Assembly: GCA_934149405.1 (NCBI GenBank)
Contig: CAKPEV010000004.1
Location: forward strand, 1-64,000
From: an uncultured Clostridia bacterium
Lineage (GTDB): Bacteria; Bacillota; Clostridia; TANB77; UBA1234
Length of the DNA stretch: 64,000 bases
Direction of reading: 5' to 3'
Every line of letters begins with the position of its first letter. Positions within the stretch are counted from its first letter, which is position 1. The position numbers and the translations under genes are program-made. Under the pieces are notes generated by a model that saw nothing but the letters and a program-made list of their open reading frames with translations, was not told where the DNA came from and did not search any database. Positions 47,078 to 57,255 of the stretch are shown here, in pieces.

Positions 47078-48271
47078 CTATATAACTTCTGCATTTTTGG
47101 TTCCATCGTGCAATATTATCTTCACAACATCACCGCTTTTTAAATCTTTTGATGTTGTTACTACATCACCATTTTTGTCTTCAAGAACCGTATATCCCCT
47201 TGACAATGTTTTTAAAGGACTTAATGAATCCAGTGTAGCAACTACTTTTTCAAAGCGATTTTTTCTATCTTTTAATTCAGCTTTCATACAATTATTTAAA
47301 TCTTTTTCAAAGCCATTCAAAGCTAATATTTTATCAGCTAACATCACATTTGGCTCTTTAAAAACTTTTCTGTTAATTATTGAAGAATATCTAGTCTGCA
47401 TTAACTCAAGTCTTTTCTTTAATGATCTGCCTAATTGCAATTTCATATTATTAAGTTTCCATTTTAATTCCATAATATCCGGCACTGCAAGTTCACCAGC
47501 AGCCGAAGGTGTTGGTGCTCTTAAATCTGCCACAAAATCTGCAATTGTAAAATCTGTTTCATGTCCAACTGCAGAAATTATTGGTATCTTTGAAGCAAAT
47601 ATGGCCCTTGCCGTTATTTCTTCATTAAATGGCCACAAATCTTCTAATGAACCTCCGCCTCTCGCAATTATTATCAAATCGACATTCTGGTATTTATTAA
47701 AATACTCTATTCCTTTTACTATCGTTTCAGCAGCACCTTTTCCCTGCACACTAGCTGGGTAAAGCTTTATATGCACCATAGGATATCTTCTTGTTGTTAC
47801 ATTTATTATATCTCGTATTACGGCACCAGTCTTAGATGTGACTACTCCGATTTCTTTAGGCAAATATGGAATCTTCTTTTTATATTTCTTTTCAAATAAT
47901 CCCTCTGCTTCTAATTTTGCTTTTAATTTTTCATATGCTGCATATAAATCTCCAACGCCATCTAATTCCATACCTTTGGCATATATTTGATATATACCAT
48001 CTCTTTCATACACCGCCACTGTACCTAATATTACAACGTTCATGCCATCTTCCACATCAAAATTAAGATATGATGTATAACTCTTGAACATTACACATTT
48101 TATTAGCGAATCTTTATCTTTTAATGTAAAATAATAATGACCGGTGTAATGTTTCTTCAAATTAGAAATTTCACCTTTTATATACACATTATTTAGTAAT
48201 TCATCATTATCTATAATTGCCTTAACATATGCATTCAATTTTGAAACTGTTATCGGCTCCGGTCTCTCCAT
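47078..48271 (-). CDS. xseA: Exodeoxyribonuclease VII large subunit
   Basis: 397 residues. N-terminal OB-fold (ISNLKKHYTGHYYFTLKDKD), then the catalytic core IGVVTSKTGAVIRDIIN, IIARGGGSLEDLWPFNEE and ISAVGHETDFTIADFVADLR. C-terminal RGYTVLEDKNGDVV. Complete. Between nusB and xseB. Confidence 0.97.
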   Translation of the reverse strand: MERPEPITVSKLNAYVKAIIDNDELLNNVYIKGEISNLKKHYTGHYYFTLKDKDSLIKCVMFKSYTSYLNFDVEDGMNVVILGTVAVYERDGIYQIYAKGMELDGVGDLYAAYEKLKAKLEAEGLFEKKYKKKIPYLPKEIGVVTSKTGAVIRDIINVTTRRYPMVHIKLYPASVQGKGAAETIVKGIEYFNKYQNVDLIIIARGGGSLEDLWPFNEEITARAIFASKIPIISAVGHETDFTIADFVADLRAPTPSAAGELAVPDIMELKWKLNNMKLQLGRSLKKRLELMQTRYSSIINRKVFKEPNVMLADKILALNGFEKDLNNCMKAELKDRKNRFEKVVATLDSLSPLKTLSRGYTVLEDKNGDVVTTSKDLKSGDVVKIILHDGTKNAEVI

Positions 48272-48287
48272 TCATACCTCCACTAAA

Positions 48288-48695
48288 TTATAATTCTGTT
48301 ACAACGCCAGCTAGCACGCCATTTATAAAAGAAGATGATGTTGAATCACTAAAAGTTTTAGCAAGCTCAACAGCTTCATTTACTGATACCTTATATGGTA
48401 TGTCCTCTCTATATGTAATTTCATAAATGGCTAGACGTAAAATTGCAAGATCTGTTTTGCTGATTCTATCCATAGTCCATCCCTTAAGATATTTTCTTAT
48501 CTTCTCATCTAGCTCTTCTTTTTTAGCTATAACTCCTTGAACTATGTCATTTATGTATTCTTTGTCCTCTTGAGTTATTTCTTTAGTTTCATCTTCTAAA
48601 TTCATTATTAATTTTTCAACATCTTCATTTTCGTGTTGAAAATCTACTGAAAATATAACTTTAAATGCTAATTCTCTTGCAATTTTTCTGCTCAT
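48288..48695 (-). CDS. nusB: Transcription antitermination factor NusB
   Basis: 135 residues. All-helical RNA-binding protein for rRNA antitermination. RELAFKVIFSVDFQ, LRLAIYEITYREDIPYKVSV, EAVELAKTFSDSTSSSFING are diagnostic. Confidence 0.96.
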   Translation of the reverse strand: MSRKIARELAFKVIFSVDFQHENEDVEKLIMNLEDETKEITQEDKEYINDIVQGVIAKKEELDEKIRKYLKGWTMDRISKTDLAILRLAIYEITYREDIPYKVSVNEAVELAKTFSDSTSSSFINGVLAGVVTEL

Positions 48696-48703
48696 AGCTC
48701 CTC

Positions 48704-48913
48704 CTACATTTTATCTATAATATTTTTTAATGTTTCCTTTACTTTTGACTTATTTCTTTGTACATACATTCCTAAAAAGCCAAATCCTATCATAACAGCT
48801 AAATTCACGAAGAAATATGTGAATTTGCATATTACTACTATAACTCCTATTATTAATCCTATTATAAATCCTAAATTTCTGCTAAAGAATTCTAGAAATC
48901 TATTTTTCTCCAT
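48704..48913 (-). CDS. DUF2273 small membrane protein
   Basis: 69 residues with two membrane spans (FIIGLIIGVIVVICKFTYFF; LAVMIGFGFLGMYV). DUF2273 proteins accompany Asp23/AmaP genes, as here. Function unknown, probably envelope stress. Confidence 0.82.
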   Translation of the reverse strand: MEKNRFLEFFSRNLGFIIGLIIGVIVVICKFTYFFVNLAVMIGFGFLGMYVQRNKSKVKETLKNIIDKM

Positions 48914-48927
48914 AGTACCTTTCCTCC

Positions 48928-49611
48928 TTACTCGTTTTCATTTTGTTCTTTTGTTTCTTCTTCCATTTTTTCTTCCGGAACAACAACATCTTCAGCTATC
49001 ACTACTCCATCATCATTTTGGATATTTTCACTTGTTGTTTCTTTGCTTTCTTCTGCCTCTTTAATTTTTGCTTTTACTTTGCGACTCTCTGTTATATTCT
49101 TTATCTTAATATCAACATTATTTACTTTTACACCTGTTGTATCTTCTATAGCTTCTTTAACTTCGTCTTGTACTTTAGCACTTAGTTCAATGATGTTAGT
49201 ATTAGGCAATACAAGTAATGCCATATACACTTTAATTCCTCTTTTTTCCTTTACCATTTTTACTTGAACATCTTTTATTTCTTCATAATCTTTAACTACA
49301 GTTTTTGCTGTGTTCTCAATTGTTTCAGCAGCGATTTGGATTTTGCCATGATTTGTATCAACCAATATTGTATTTTTCCTTTTTGGGTTCATTCTTGATA
49401 AGAATACAGTTGTTTTCAACGCTGCAATTAAAGTAACTATTGCAACTATACAAGTAGTTGTGTTATTGGCTGTACTAAAGATATTTAGTCTTATCCAACT
49501 ATCCACATTATCATATCCAACAAAACCTGCTGAAACCATTATTACAACAATTGCTAATACTAATATTACTAAAGAAAAAATAAAATTAATTAATCTATCT
49601 AAATATCTCAT
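48928..49611 (-). CDS. amaP: Alkaline-shock membrane anchor AmaP-like
   Basis: 227 residues from ATG 49611. Two N-terminal membrane helices (NFIFSLVILVLAIVVIM; TTCIVAIVTLIAAL), then an Asp23-like domain (GKIQIAAETIENTAKTVVKD, VKMVKEKRGIKVYMALLVLP) and an acidic tail. AmaP tethers Asp23 to the membrane; its asp23 partner lies directly upstream. Confidence 0.85.
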   Translation of the reverse strand: MRYLDRLINFIFSLVILVLAIVVIMVSAGFVGYDNVDSWIRLNIFSTANNTTTCIVAIVTLIAALKTTVFLSRMNPKRKNTILVDTNHGKIQIAAETIENTAKTVVKDYEEIKDVQVKMVKEKRGIKVYMALLVLPNTNIIELSAKVQDEVKEAIEDTTGVKVNNVDIKIKNITESRKVKAKIKEAEESKETTSENIQNDDGVVIAEDVVVPEEKMEEETKEQNENE

Positions 49612-49635
49612 TTTATCAAATCCTCTCAAATTATA

Positions 49636-50100
49636 TTATTCTTCTGTTTTTGTTTCTGCGTTTGCTTCCTCTTCTTTATTCTTATCTTCTTTACTTTCTT
49701 TTGCATCTTTAGGCAAATTTACACCTTGAACATGTATATTTACTTCTAATACTTTTAATCCTGTCATATTCTCAACAGCTGTTTTTACCTTGTTTTGAAT
49801 TTCAAAAGCAATGTCAGGTATTCTGCTACCATATTCAACAATTATATATAAGTCAAGTGTAGCATCTTTTTCTGTAACTTGAGCTTTTACACCTCTTGAA
49901 AAACTTTTCTTACCAAACATTTCTGAAATGCCACCAGCAATACCGCCGTTCATGCTGAAAACTCCTTTAACTTCAGATGCCGCAATGCCTGCTATCTTAG
50001 CAACAACATCTTCTGCAATTTTAATTCCATTAACTTCAGTTTCGTTTACTTCTGCCAAAGCCTCTCCTTTTTCAACTTCATTTTTTTCTTGTTCACTCAT
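49636..50100 (-). CDS. Asp23/Gls24 envelope stress protein
   Basis: 154 residues from ATG 50100 after AGGAGGAATTGATT. GIKIAEDVVAKIAGIAASEV, LDLYIIVEYGSRIPDIAFEI, VENMTGLKVLEVNIHVQG are the Asp23 signature. Acidic C-terminal tail. Heads the operon Asp23-AmaP-DUF2273-nusB. Confidence 0.93.
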   Translation of the reverse strand: MSEQEKNEVEKGEALAEVNETEVNGIKIAEDVVAKIAGIAASEVKGVFSMNGGIAGGISEMFGKKSFSRGVKAQVTEKDATLDLYIIVEYGSRIPDIAFEIQNKVKTAVENMTGLKVLEVNIHVQGVNLPKDAKESKEDKNKEEEANAETKTEE

Positions 50101-50129
50101 AATCAATTCCTCCTCTTACTTTATTTTTC

Positions 50130-51071
50130 TTACATTGTGCATATTGCATTCACAGTTATGTCATGTCCATTAAGATACTCTTTTGCCAACATTCTCTTCG
50201 AGTTTGGTAATTGAATTTCTGCTATATCAAGAATGCCATCTTTTGTAGAAATTAACAATCCCTCTTTTTTATCTGCTTTTATTACCATTCCTGGTAGCAT
50301 TTCATCTGTTTTTTCCATATTTGAAAACTCTACACGCCATATCTTCATTTTTTGTCCATCTATATTCGTGTATGCTCCAGGTATTGGATTTAAGCCTCTC
50401 ACTAAATTTCTGATATCCTCTGAATTATTGTTCCAATCAATATTTCCTAATGTTTTTTCAATCATTGGTGCTAAAGTAAAATCATCTGGTTGCTTAACTC
50501 TTGGTGCTACTCCGTCTGCAATTTTCTCTAATGTTTGAACTATAAGCTCTCCACCTTTTACTTTCATTTTTTCATACAAAGTACCAAAGTTATCATCATC
50601 TTCTATCTTAACCTCTGCTTTTTGTATCATGTCACCTGTATCCATTCCTGCATCCATATACATTGTAGTAATACCAGTAACTTTTTCACCACTAATTATA
50701 GCCCATTGTATTGGAGCTGCCCCTCTATATTTTGGAAGCAGTGAACCATGTACATTGACTGAACCATACTTTGGTATATCCAATATTTTTTGAGGTAATA
50801 TTTGACCAAATGCTACTACAACAATTACGTCAGGTTTCAAACTTTTTAATGTCTCGTATAGCTCTTCATCTTTTCTTATCTTCTCTGGTTGATAAACTTT
50901 TATGTTTTTGCTTTCCGCATATTCTTTAACAGGGGTAGGCATAAGTTTCATATTTCTTCCTGATGGTTTATCAGGTTGTGAAACCACTGCCAATATATTA
51001 TGTCCACTTTCATAAATCTTTTTTAAAGATTCTACCGCAAAATCCGGTGTTCCCATAAAAACAATATTCAT
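50130..51071 (-). CDS. fmt: Methionyl-tRNA formyltransferase
   Basis: 313 residues. Formylates initiator Met-tRNA. VFMGTPDFAVESLKKIYESG, the catalytic-loop SVNVHGSLLPKYRGAAPIQW, GITTMYMDAGMDTGDM. C-terminal OB-like domain. Next to def, the standard pairing. Confidence 0.97.
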   Translation of the reverse strand: MNIVFMGTPDFAVESLKKIYESGHNILAVVSQPDKPSGRNMKLMPTPVKEYAESKNIKVYQPEKIRKDEELYETLKSLKPDVIVVVAFGQILPQKILDIPKYGSVNVHGSLLPKYRGAAPIQWAIISGEKVTGITTMYMDAGMDTGDMIQKAEVKIEDDDNFGTLYEKMKVKGGELIVQTLEKIADGVAPRVKQPDDFTLAPMIEKTLGNIDWNNNSEDIRNLVRGLNPIPGAYTNIDGQKMKIWRVEFSNMEKTDEMLPGMVIKADKKEGLLISTKDGILDIAEIQLPNSKRMLAKEYLNGHDITVNAICTM

Positions 51072-51079
51072 TCTATTCC

Positions 51080-51562
51080 TTATCCTTCCTCTTCTTCAAC
51101 ATTATCAAACAATTCTGTTGCTTTATCTGTAAATAGTATTCCGTCTAAGTGATCTATCTCGTGGCATAAAACGATAGCCAATAGATCTTTTGCTTTTATC
51201 TTTATTTTTTCACCTTTTTCATTTAAAGCTTCAACAACAACTTCTTTAGGTCTAACAACATCTCCTAAAACTCCAGGTACACTTAAACAGCCCTCTCTAC
51301 AAACTTGCTCTCCCTTACTCTTTATTATGACAGGATTCACAAGTTTATATACTTCTCCATCTTCTTCAGTTAAATCTATTACAACAAGTCTCTTCAAAAC
51401 ACCTATCTGCGGTGCAGCTAAACCTATTCCATCATCAGAGGCTTTCAAAGTATCATACATGTCGTTCAATAGCTCAACAATTCTCTCATCGACAGTCTCA
51501 ACAACTCTCGATTTCTTTCTTAGTATTTCATCGCCAACTTTTCTTATTTGCCTAAGGGCCAT
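51080..51562 (-). CDS. def: Peptide deformylase
   Basis: 160 residues. Three motifs: GIGLAAPQIG, REGCLSVPG (EGCLS), and LCHEIDHLDGILF (HExxH). Fe/Zn enzyme removing N-formyl groups. Nine bases from fmt. Confidence 0.97.
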   Translation of the reverse strand: MALRQIRKVGDEILRKKSRVVETVDERIVELLNDMYDTLKASDDGIGLAAPQIGVLKRLVVIDLTEEDGEVYKLVNPVIIKSKGEQVCREGCLSVPGVLGDVVRPKEVVVEALNEKGEKIKIKAKDLLAIVLCHEIDHLDGILFTDKATELFDNVEEEEG

Positions 51563-51594
51563 TCAAATCCTTCCTTCCATAATTTTACTTTAGA

Positions 51595-53767
51595 CTATGA
51601 CATGTTGTTTGGATTTACATCTATACTTATTTTTACATCACTCTTTAACATAAGGTATTTTTCAACGTACATCCCTAATTTTTCAATTTTCTCATCTGTC
51701 AATAATTCTTTCATTAATACTCGCCATCTATACTCTCCGTTAACCTTTGATATCGGTGCAGGAGCTGGTGCATATGCTTCAAAGATTTCCTTCACATCAA
51801 CGAAAAAATCTTTAGCCATAATCTTTACAGCATTTTCGTCTTTTCCACTAAATACAGCTACAATTATATCGCAAAAAGGTGGATAATTCAACTTTTCTCG
51901 CATAATTATTTCACTATTGTAAAATTTTTCATAATTTTGTTCTTTCGCTGACATTATGCTAAATTCATCTGGCATATACGTTTGTATTATTGCCATTCCT
52001 TTTTTGTTTCCTCTACCAGCCCTTCCTGAAACTTGTGTAAGTAACTGGTATGTTCTTTCATTTGCCTTATAATCACCTATATTTATTGAACCGTCAGCCG
52101 CAAGCACTCCAACTAGTGTAACATTTTCAAAATCATGTCCTTTGGCAATCATTTGAGTCCCAAGCAATATATTAATATTTTCATTCTTGAATTTATTAAG
52201 TATTATTTCATGTGCATTCTTTCCCTTAGTTGTATCCACATCCATCCTTATCACACTAGCACTTGGAAGATATTTTTTCAATTCTTGCTCTATTTTTTGA
52301 GTTCCGCTACCAAAGTATTTAATTTTATTGCTTCCACAACTCGGACAAACTGTTGGTATTGGCATGGTTCTTCCACAGTAATGGCATATTAATTTGTTTT
52401 CTGTTAAATGATATGTCATCGATACATCACAATCATTGCACTTTACTACATAGCCACAGTCTCTACACATTATAAAAGTCGAATAACCTCTTCTGTTCAA
52501 AAACAGCATTACTTGCTCGCCTTTTTTGATTGTATCAACCATTGCAAAGTATAATTTTCTACTAAATGGCGTCCTATTGCCGTGTTGCTAATTCATTTCT
52601 CATATCAACTACTAAAATATCTGGCAATCCTTGCGTAGAAATTCTTTTAGTCAATTTTAGCAGTTTTACTTCGCCATTTAAAGCTTTATAATATGTTCTA
52701 ATGTCTGGTGTTGCAGAGCCTAGTACAATCGGAATATTATAGACTGTACCCATTTTTTCTGCCACATCTCTTACATCATACTTTGGCATTGTCTCTGATT
52801 TATATGATGAATCATGTTCTTCATCTATAATTATTACTCCAATATTTTCTAGTGGTGCAAAAATAGCAGACCTTGCTCCTATTACTATTCTAGCTCTTCC
52901 CTCTTTAATTTTTTGCCACTCATCATATCTTTCACCTTTAGAAAGCCTACTATGCAAAATTGCAACTGTGTCTCCAAATCTAGATAAAAACCTATCCGTT
53001 ATCTGTGGAGTAAGTGAAATTTCTGGCACAAGCATTATAGCATTTTTATTATTTTTCAGTACCTTATCAATGAGTTGTAAATATATTTCTGTTTTTCCAC
53101 TTCCAGTAACTCCGTACAACAAATAATTGTCGTTTCTTGATATATCAATACTCTCCAAAGCTTGTTTCTGTTCATCATTTAACTTGAATGGTTCTGTTTT
53201 TTTAATTTCTTTATTCTTAAACGGGTTCCTATATATTCTGTTTTCTTTAAATTCTATGATATTATTTTTTTCAAGTGTTTTTAAACTGCTTATTGTAACA
53301 TCAGTATATTCCATAATTTCATACACTGGAGCCTCTATATTATCTAATAGAAATTTTACAATACGCTTTTGCTTATCGTTTTTTACTAATTCTAAGTTCG
53401 CATCTCTTCGAATAGATACCCACTTTTCTGTCTTTTCTTTAATGCCTTCTGCATTCGTCGAAGTTCCAGGTGGAACCAATAGCTTTACTATTTCAGATAA
53501 ATTGCAAAAATATCTTTTGCTCATCCATTTAGCTATTTCCAACTTTTTTTCGTCAAAGACTTTTTCATACACTTTTATTATATCTTTACACTTGTAATCC
53601 GATTTTTCTTTCAATCCAATCACATAGCCTATTTCATTTTGTTTTCTGTATCCAAAAGGAACTAGCACTCTCACGCCAACTACGACGTCCAAATTATTTG
53701 GTACGCCGTAGTCAAAAACTCTATTCAATTCTTTTGCTGCCGAATTAACTATAACTTCTGCAATCAT
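51595..53767 (-). CDS. priA: Primosomal replication protein PriA helicase, expressed through a +1 frameshift
   Basis: 723 residues with a +1 shift at CGG 52580-52582. Restarts stalled forks. N-terminal DNA-binding domain (VRVLVPFGYRKQNEIGYVIG), Walker A YGVTGSGKTEIYLQLI, DEEH box IIIDEEHDSSYKSE, then LVVDMRNELAT, the shift, and GNRTPFSRKLYFAMVDTIKK. After it: LFLNRRGYSTFIMCRDCGYV, the paired zinc motifs CxxC, GTQMIAKGHDFENVTLVGVL, QVSGRAGRG. Length 2173 = 3n+1, normal for PriA. Neither half alone could work as a helicase. Confidence 0.94.
52580..52582 (-). other. +1 frameshift site in priA (ACA CGG C)
   Basis: Codon before: ACA. CGG-C read as GGC (Gly396) at NELAT-G-NRTPFSRKL. Zero frame stops two codons on (CGG CAA TAG). 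Confidence 0.9.
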
Positions 53768-53795
53768 CTATTTTCCCCTTCATAAGATATATGCT

Positions 53796-55043
53796 TTAGT
53801 GAAATAATTTTCCAACGTCAAATATAGTTACAACTAGTGCAAAAATTATTATAACTGCAAAACCAATTAGAATTATAGTTTGCTCTACATTTTCTTTCAT
53901 TGGTTTTCTTCTTATTGCCTCTATTATTAATATTAAAATTCTTCCACCATCTAATGCAGGTATAGGAAGCAAGTTAAATATTCCTAAGCTTAAGCTTATT
54001 GCACACATCATTTGGAAGAATTCTCTCCATGCTGAAGTTTTTGTTATCTCATTTGCAATTCCGACAACACCCATTACTTCTACATTTTCAGCCCTTCCTA
54101 TAAACAACTTGCCATATGCTTCAAAATTAGCATTTAAGTACCAATTTGTTTCTAGTATTGCATACTTTAATCCTTTCCAAAAACCTGGTTCTATCATTTT
54201 AAATTCAACATCAAAAAGTCTACTTGAATCTGATGTTGTTTCTACATTTATTGTTTGTGCTTCGCCACTTCTTATAAGTCCAATCTCAATCGATTGATTC
54301 GGCAAGCTTCGTATAGTACCAACTATATCATCTACACCATTCATTATAACACCATTTATAGTCGTTACAACATCACCTATCATTAATTTAGCATCATTTG
54401 CTGGTGTTCCTTCATAAACAAGTGCTATTTCTCCGCTTTCATAAAAACTAGCTCCAACAAGCCCACGTTTTGTTATTGGTATATCTATTGTTAAATTTTT
54501 TACTTCTCCATCTCTTTTTATTTCAAATGACATTTTATCATCTTTTGAAGCTTCTATAATTTCGCTTACTTTCCAACCAGTTAATGTTCTCTTACCATTT
54601 ACTTTTAATATTTCGTCTTCGTTTCTAAGACCAGCTTCATACGCATAATCAGTTGGTTTTAAATTAGTTACTATTGATGATTGATAAACGCCTTGGCAAG
54701 AAACAATTGCAAAATATATTAAAATTGCGAAAATTATATTTACAATAGCACCTGCAGCAACAATCAATATTCTTTGCCATATAGGCTTTTTATTGAACGC
54801 TGCCTCATCATCACTTCGTTCCTCTTCACCTTCCATTTGAACAAAACCACCAAAAGGAATAAGTCTCAATGTATATTCTGTTCCATTTGACTCCTTGGTA
54901 AAAATCTTAGGTCCAAAACCTATTGCAAATTTAAGAACTCTAACTTTAAACAGTCTTGCCACTAAAAAGTGACCAAGTTCATGTATTGTAATAAGTGTTC
55001 CTAGCAAAACAATAATTTTAATAATTCCTAAAATCCACGTCAT
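53796..55043 (-). CDS. rseP: Site-2 intramembrane metalloprotease RseP/RasP
   Basis: 415 residues. TLITIHELGHFLVARLFKVR holds the HExxH in the first span; IPFGGFVQMEGEE follows; a PDZ domain at about 180-280 (GLVGASFYESGEIALVYEGT); final NLLPIPALDGGRILILIIEA. Cleaves membrane-bound anti-sigma and signal remnants. Between cdsA and priA. Confidence 0.95.
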   Translation of the reverse strand: MTWILGIIKIIVLLGTLITIHELGHFLVARLFKVRVLKFAIGFGPKIFTKESNGTEYTLRLIPFGGFVQMEGEEERSDDEAAFNKKPIWQRILIVAAGAIVNIIFAILIYFAIVSCQGVYQSSIVTNLKPTDYAYEAGLRNEDEILKVNGKRTLTGWKVSEIIEASKDDKMSFEIKRDGEVKNLTIDIPITKRGLVGASFYESGEIALVYEGTPANDAKLMIGDVVTTINGVIMNGVDDIVGTIRSLPNQSIEIGLIRSGEAQTINVETTSDSSRLFDVEFKMIEPGFWKGLKYAILETNWYLNANFEAYGKLFIGRAENVEVMGVVGIANEITKTSAWREFFQMMCAISLSLGIFNLLPIPALDGGRILILIIEAIRRKPMKENVEQTIILIGFAVIIIFALVVTIFDVGKLFH

Positions 55044-55061
55044 ATATTAATTATCCTTTCA

Positions 55062-55862
55062 TTAATTTAAAAATTGTAAAAACATATAGACAAAAGGTGA
55101 AATCATAATGATGCTATCAAACCTATCTAATATTCCGCCATGTCCTGGCATTATTTTCCCGAAATCTTTTATTCCGCAAAATCTCTTTATCTCAGATGCT
55201 GCTAAATCGCCAATTTGAGAGATTATACTAATTACAGTACCTACTATAATCATTTCCACATAATTCAAATTTAATCCTGCTTTGTTTAGGTAATACGTGT
55301 ATATTCCATAAAAAATCGCACACGAAATTATTCCGGCTATTGCCCCTTCTATTGATTTGTTTGGGCTTATCTTAGAAAATTTATGCTTTCCTATTTTACT
55401 ACCTATTAGGTATGCAAAACTGTCTGTTACCCATGCACCGCCTAGTATAAGCCATACATAATATTCGCCATAATCCATCTGTCTTGTTAATGTCAAAAAC
55501 ATGAGAGAAAATGGTATATATATAATTCCAAACAAGGTTATAAGCACATCCATAAAACTTGTCTTCATATTTGAGAATACTGATTTAGCAAATAATAATA
55601 AAAGGATTACCGGAAGCGCCATTATCAGAATTGTTTTTATCTTGTCATATTCTTGATTAATAAATAATAAACCTAATGTTGCTATATATCCTATAATTGC
55701 AACTGGTTTTATCTCTTTATTTTTAAAAGCAGAATAAAATTCATGTATTCCTATAATCGCAACTATTGTCAAAGCTATATTAAAAACAACTACATTTCTT
55801 AATGCCATTACTAAAATAAGTACAGCTATTCCTATAACAGTAGAAATTAATCTTTTTGCCAT
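55062..55862 (-). CDS. cdsA: Phosphatidate cytidylyltransferase
   Basis: 266 residues, about seven spans. C-terminal signature SQIGDLAASEIKRFCGIKDF then GKIMPGHGGILDRFDSI. Makes CDP-diacylglycerol. Order uppS-cdsA-rseP is conserved. Confidence 0.96.
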   Translation of the reverse strand: MAKRLISTVIGIAVLILVMALRNVVVFNIALTIVAIIGIHEFYSAFKNKEIKPVAIIGYIATLGLLFINQEYDKIKTILIMALPVILLLLFAKSVFSNMKTSFMDVLITLFGIIYIPFSLMFLTLTRQMDYGEYYVWLILGGAWVTDSFAYLIGSKIGKHKFSKISPNKSIEGAIAGIISCAIFYGIYTYYLNKAGLNLNYVEMIIVGTVISIISQIGDLAASEIKRFCGIKDFGKIMPGHGGILDRFDSIIMISPFVYMFLQFLN

Positions 55863-55883
55863 GTCTTATCTCCATTTCTATAA

Positions 55884-56591
55884 TTATTTTCCGAAATTTC
55901 TCTTTCTATTACTGTATTCTATGATTGCTTTATTTAATTCTTCGCCATCAAAGTCAGGCCAATAAACCTTCGTAAAATAAAATTCAGAATATGCAGATTG
56001 CCAAATTAAAAAACCACTAAGTCTTTTTTCTCCACCAGTTCTTATTATCAAGTCTGGATCTGGTGAGTCGTAAGTTTGCATATTTCTATTGATTAAATCT
56101 TCATTTATTTCTTCTATAGATATTTCACCATTTTTTACTTTTTCAGCTATGTTCTTCGTCGCATTAATTATTTCAGCTCTACCACCATAATTGATTGCTA
56201 AATTGATTGTTAGCCCATCATTATTCTTCGTAGCCTCTTCTATATATGTAATTTCTTGTTGCAATTCTTCAGATAATGCACTCTTATCTCCAGCCATTCT
56301 AACTCGATAATTTTTTTCATTCAAACGTTTTCTAAATGATTTAGCATATGACAAAAATAAATCCATCAAATATTTTACCTCATCTTTTGAACGTTTCCAA
56401 TTCTCAGTTGAAAAAGCAAATACTGTCAAATGCTTTATGCCAAATTTTTCACATGCTTCGGCTACTTTTTTCAAGTTATCAGCGCCAGCTTTATGGCCCA
56501 AACTAGGAATCATTCCTTTCTCTTTTGCCCATCTTCTATTTCCATCCATAATGATTCCAACATGAGTTGGAATTTTCATATTTTCATCCAT
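55884..56591 (-). CDS. uppS: Undecaprenyl diphosphate synthase
   Basis: 235 residues. HVGIIMDGNRRWAKEKGM, LTVFAFSTENWKRS, LAINYGGRAEI, DPDLIIRTGGEKRLSGFLIW. Cis-prenyltransferase for cell-wall lipid carrier. Confidence 0.97.
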   Translation of the reverse strand: MDENMKIPTHVGIIMDGNRRWAKEKGMIPSLGHKAGADNLKKVAEACEKFGIKHLTVFAFSTENWKRSKDEVKYLMDLFLSYAKSFRKRLNEKNYRVRMAGDKSALSEELQQEITYIEEATKNNDGLTINLAINYGGRAEIINATKNIAEKVKNGEISIEEINEDLINRNMQTYDSPDPDLIIRTGGEKRLSGFLIWQSAYSEFYFTKVYWPDFDGEELNKAIIEYSNRKRNFGK

Positions 56592-56694
56592 AAATTCCCC
56601 ATTTCTGTTATATGACTAATATAACTCGTAATCTAAAATTGCATTTCTACTTAAACTTTATGCTATTTTAAATAAATTATTTATACATAATTTT

Positions 56695-57240
56695 TTATAC
56701 TGACATTACTTCTTTTTCTTTATCTGATGCAGCATTATCTATAAGGCCTATATATTTATCTGTTAATTTTTGAATTTGCTCTTCAGCATTTCTCAAATCA
56801 TCTTCTGTTATTTCATTATTTTTTTGTTTTGTCTTGAATTCATCTATTCCATCTCTTCTAATATTTCTTATTACAACCTTAGCATCTTCTGCAAGTTTTT
56901 TAATTTCTTTTACTAGCTCTTTTCTTCTTTCTTCTGTTAGTTCTGGAAATACTAATCTAATTAATTTTCCGTCATTATTTGGATTTATTCCAATGTCTGA
57001 TTTTTGAATTTCTTTTTCGATTTCTTTTAATAAGCTAGAATCCCATGGTTGTATTGTAATCATTCTAGCTTCTGGCACCATTATGTTTGCTACTTGATTG
57101 ATTGGTGTTGGTGTTCCATAATACTCTACCAATATTTTATCTAATATCTTAGGATTAGCACGACCTGCTCTAACATTTCCTAATTGTTCATCTAACACAC
57201 TTAAACTTTTTTTCATTTTTTCTTCTATATGACTATACAT
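56695..57240 (-). CDS. frr: Ribosome recycling factor
   Basis: 181 residues. VRAGRANPKILDKILVEYYG and RMITIQPWDSSLLKEIEKEI, INPNNDGKLIRLVFPELTEE. Splits ribosomes after termination with EF-G. Downstream of pyrH. Confidence 0.97.
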   Translation of the reverse strand: MYSHIEEKMKKSLSVLDEQLGNVRAGRANPKILDKILVEYYGTPTPINQVANIMVPEARMITIQPWDSSLLKEIEKEIQKSDIGINPNNDGKLIRLVFPELTEERRKELVKEIKKLAEDAKVVIRNIRRDGIDEFKTKQKNNEITEDDLRNAEEQIQKLTDKYIGLIDNAASDKEKEVMSV

Positions 57241-57255
57241 TTTAATATCTCTCCT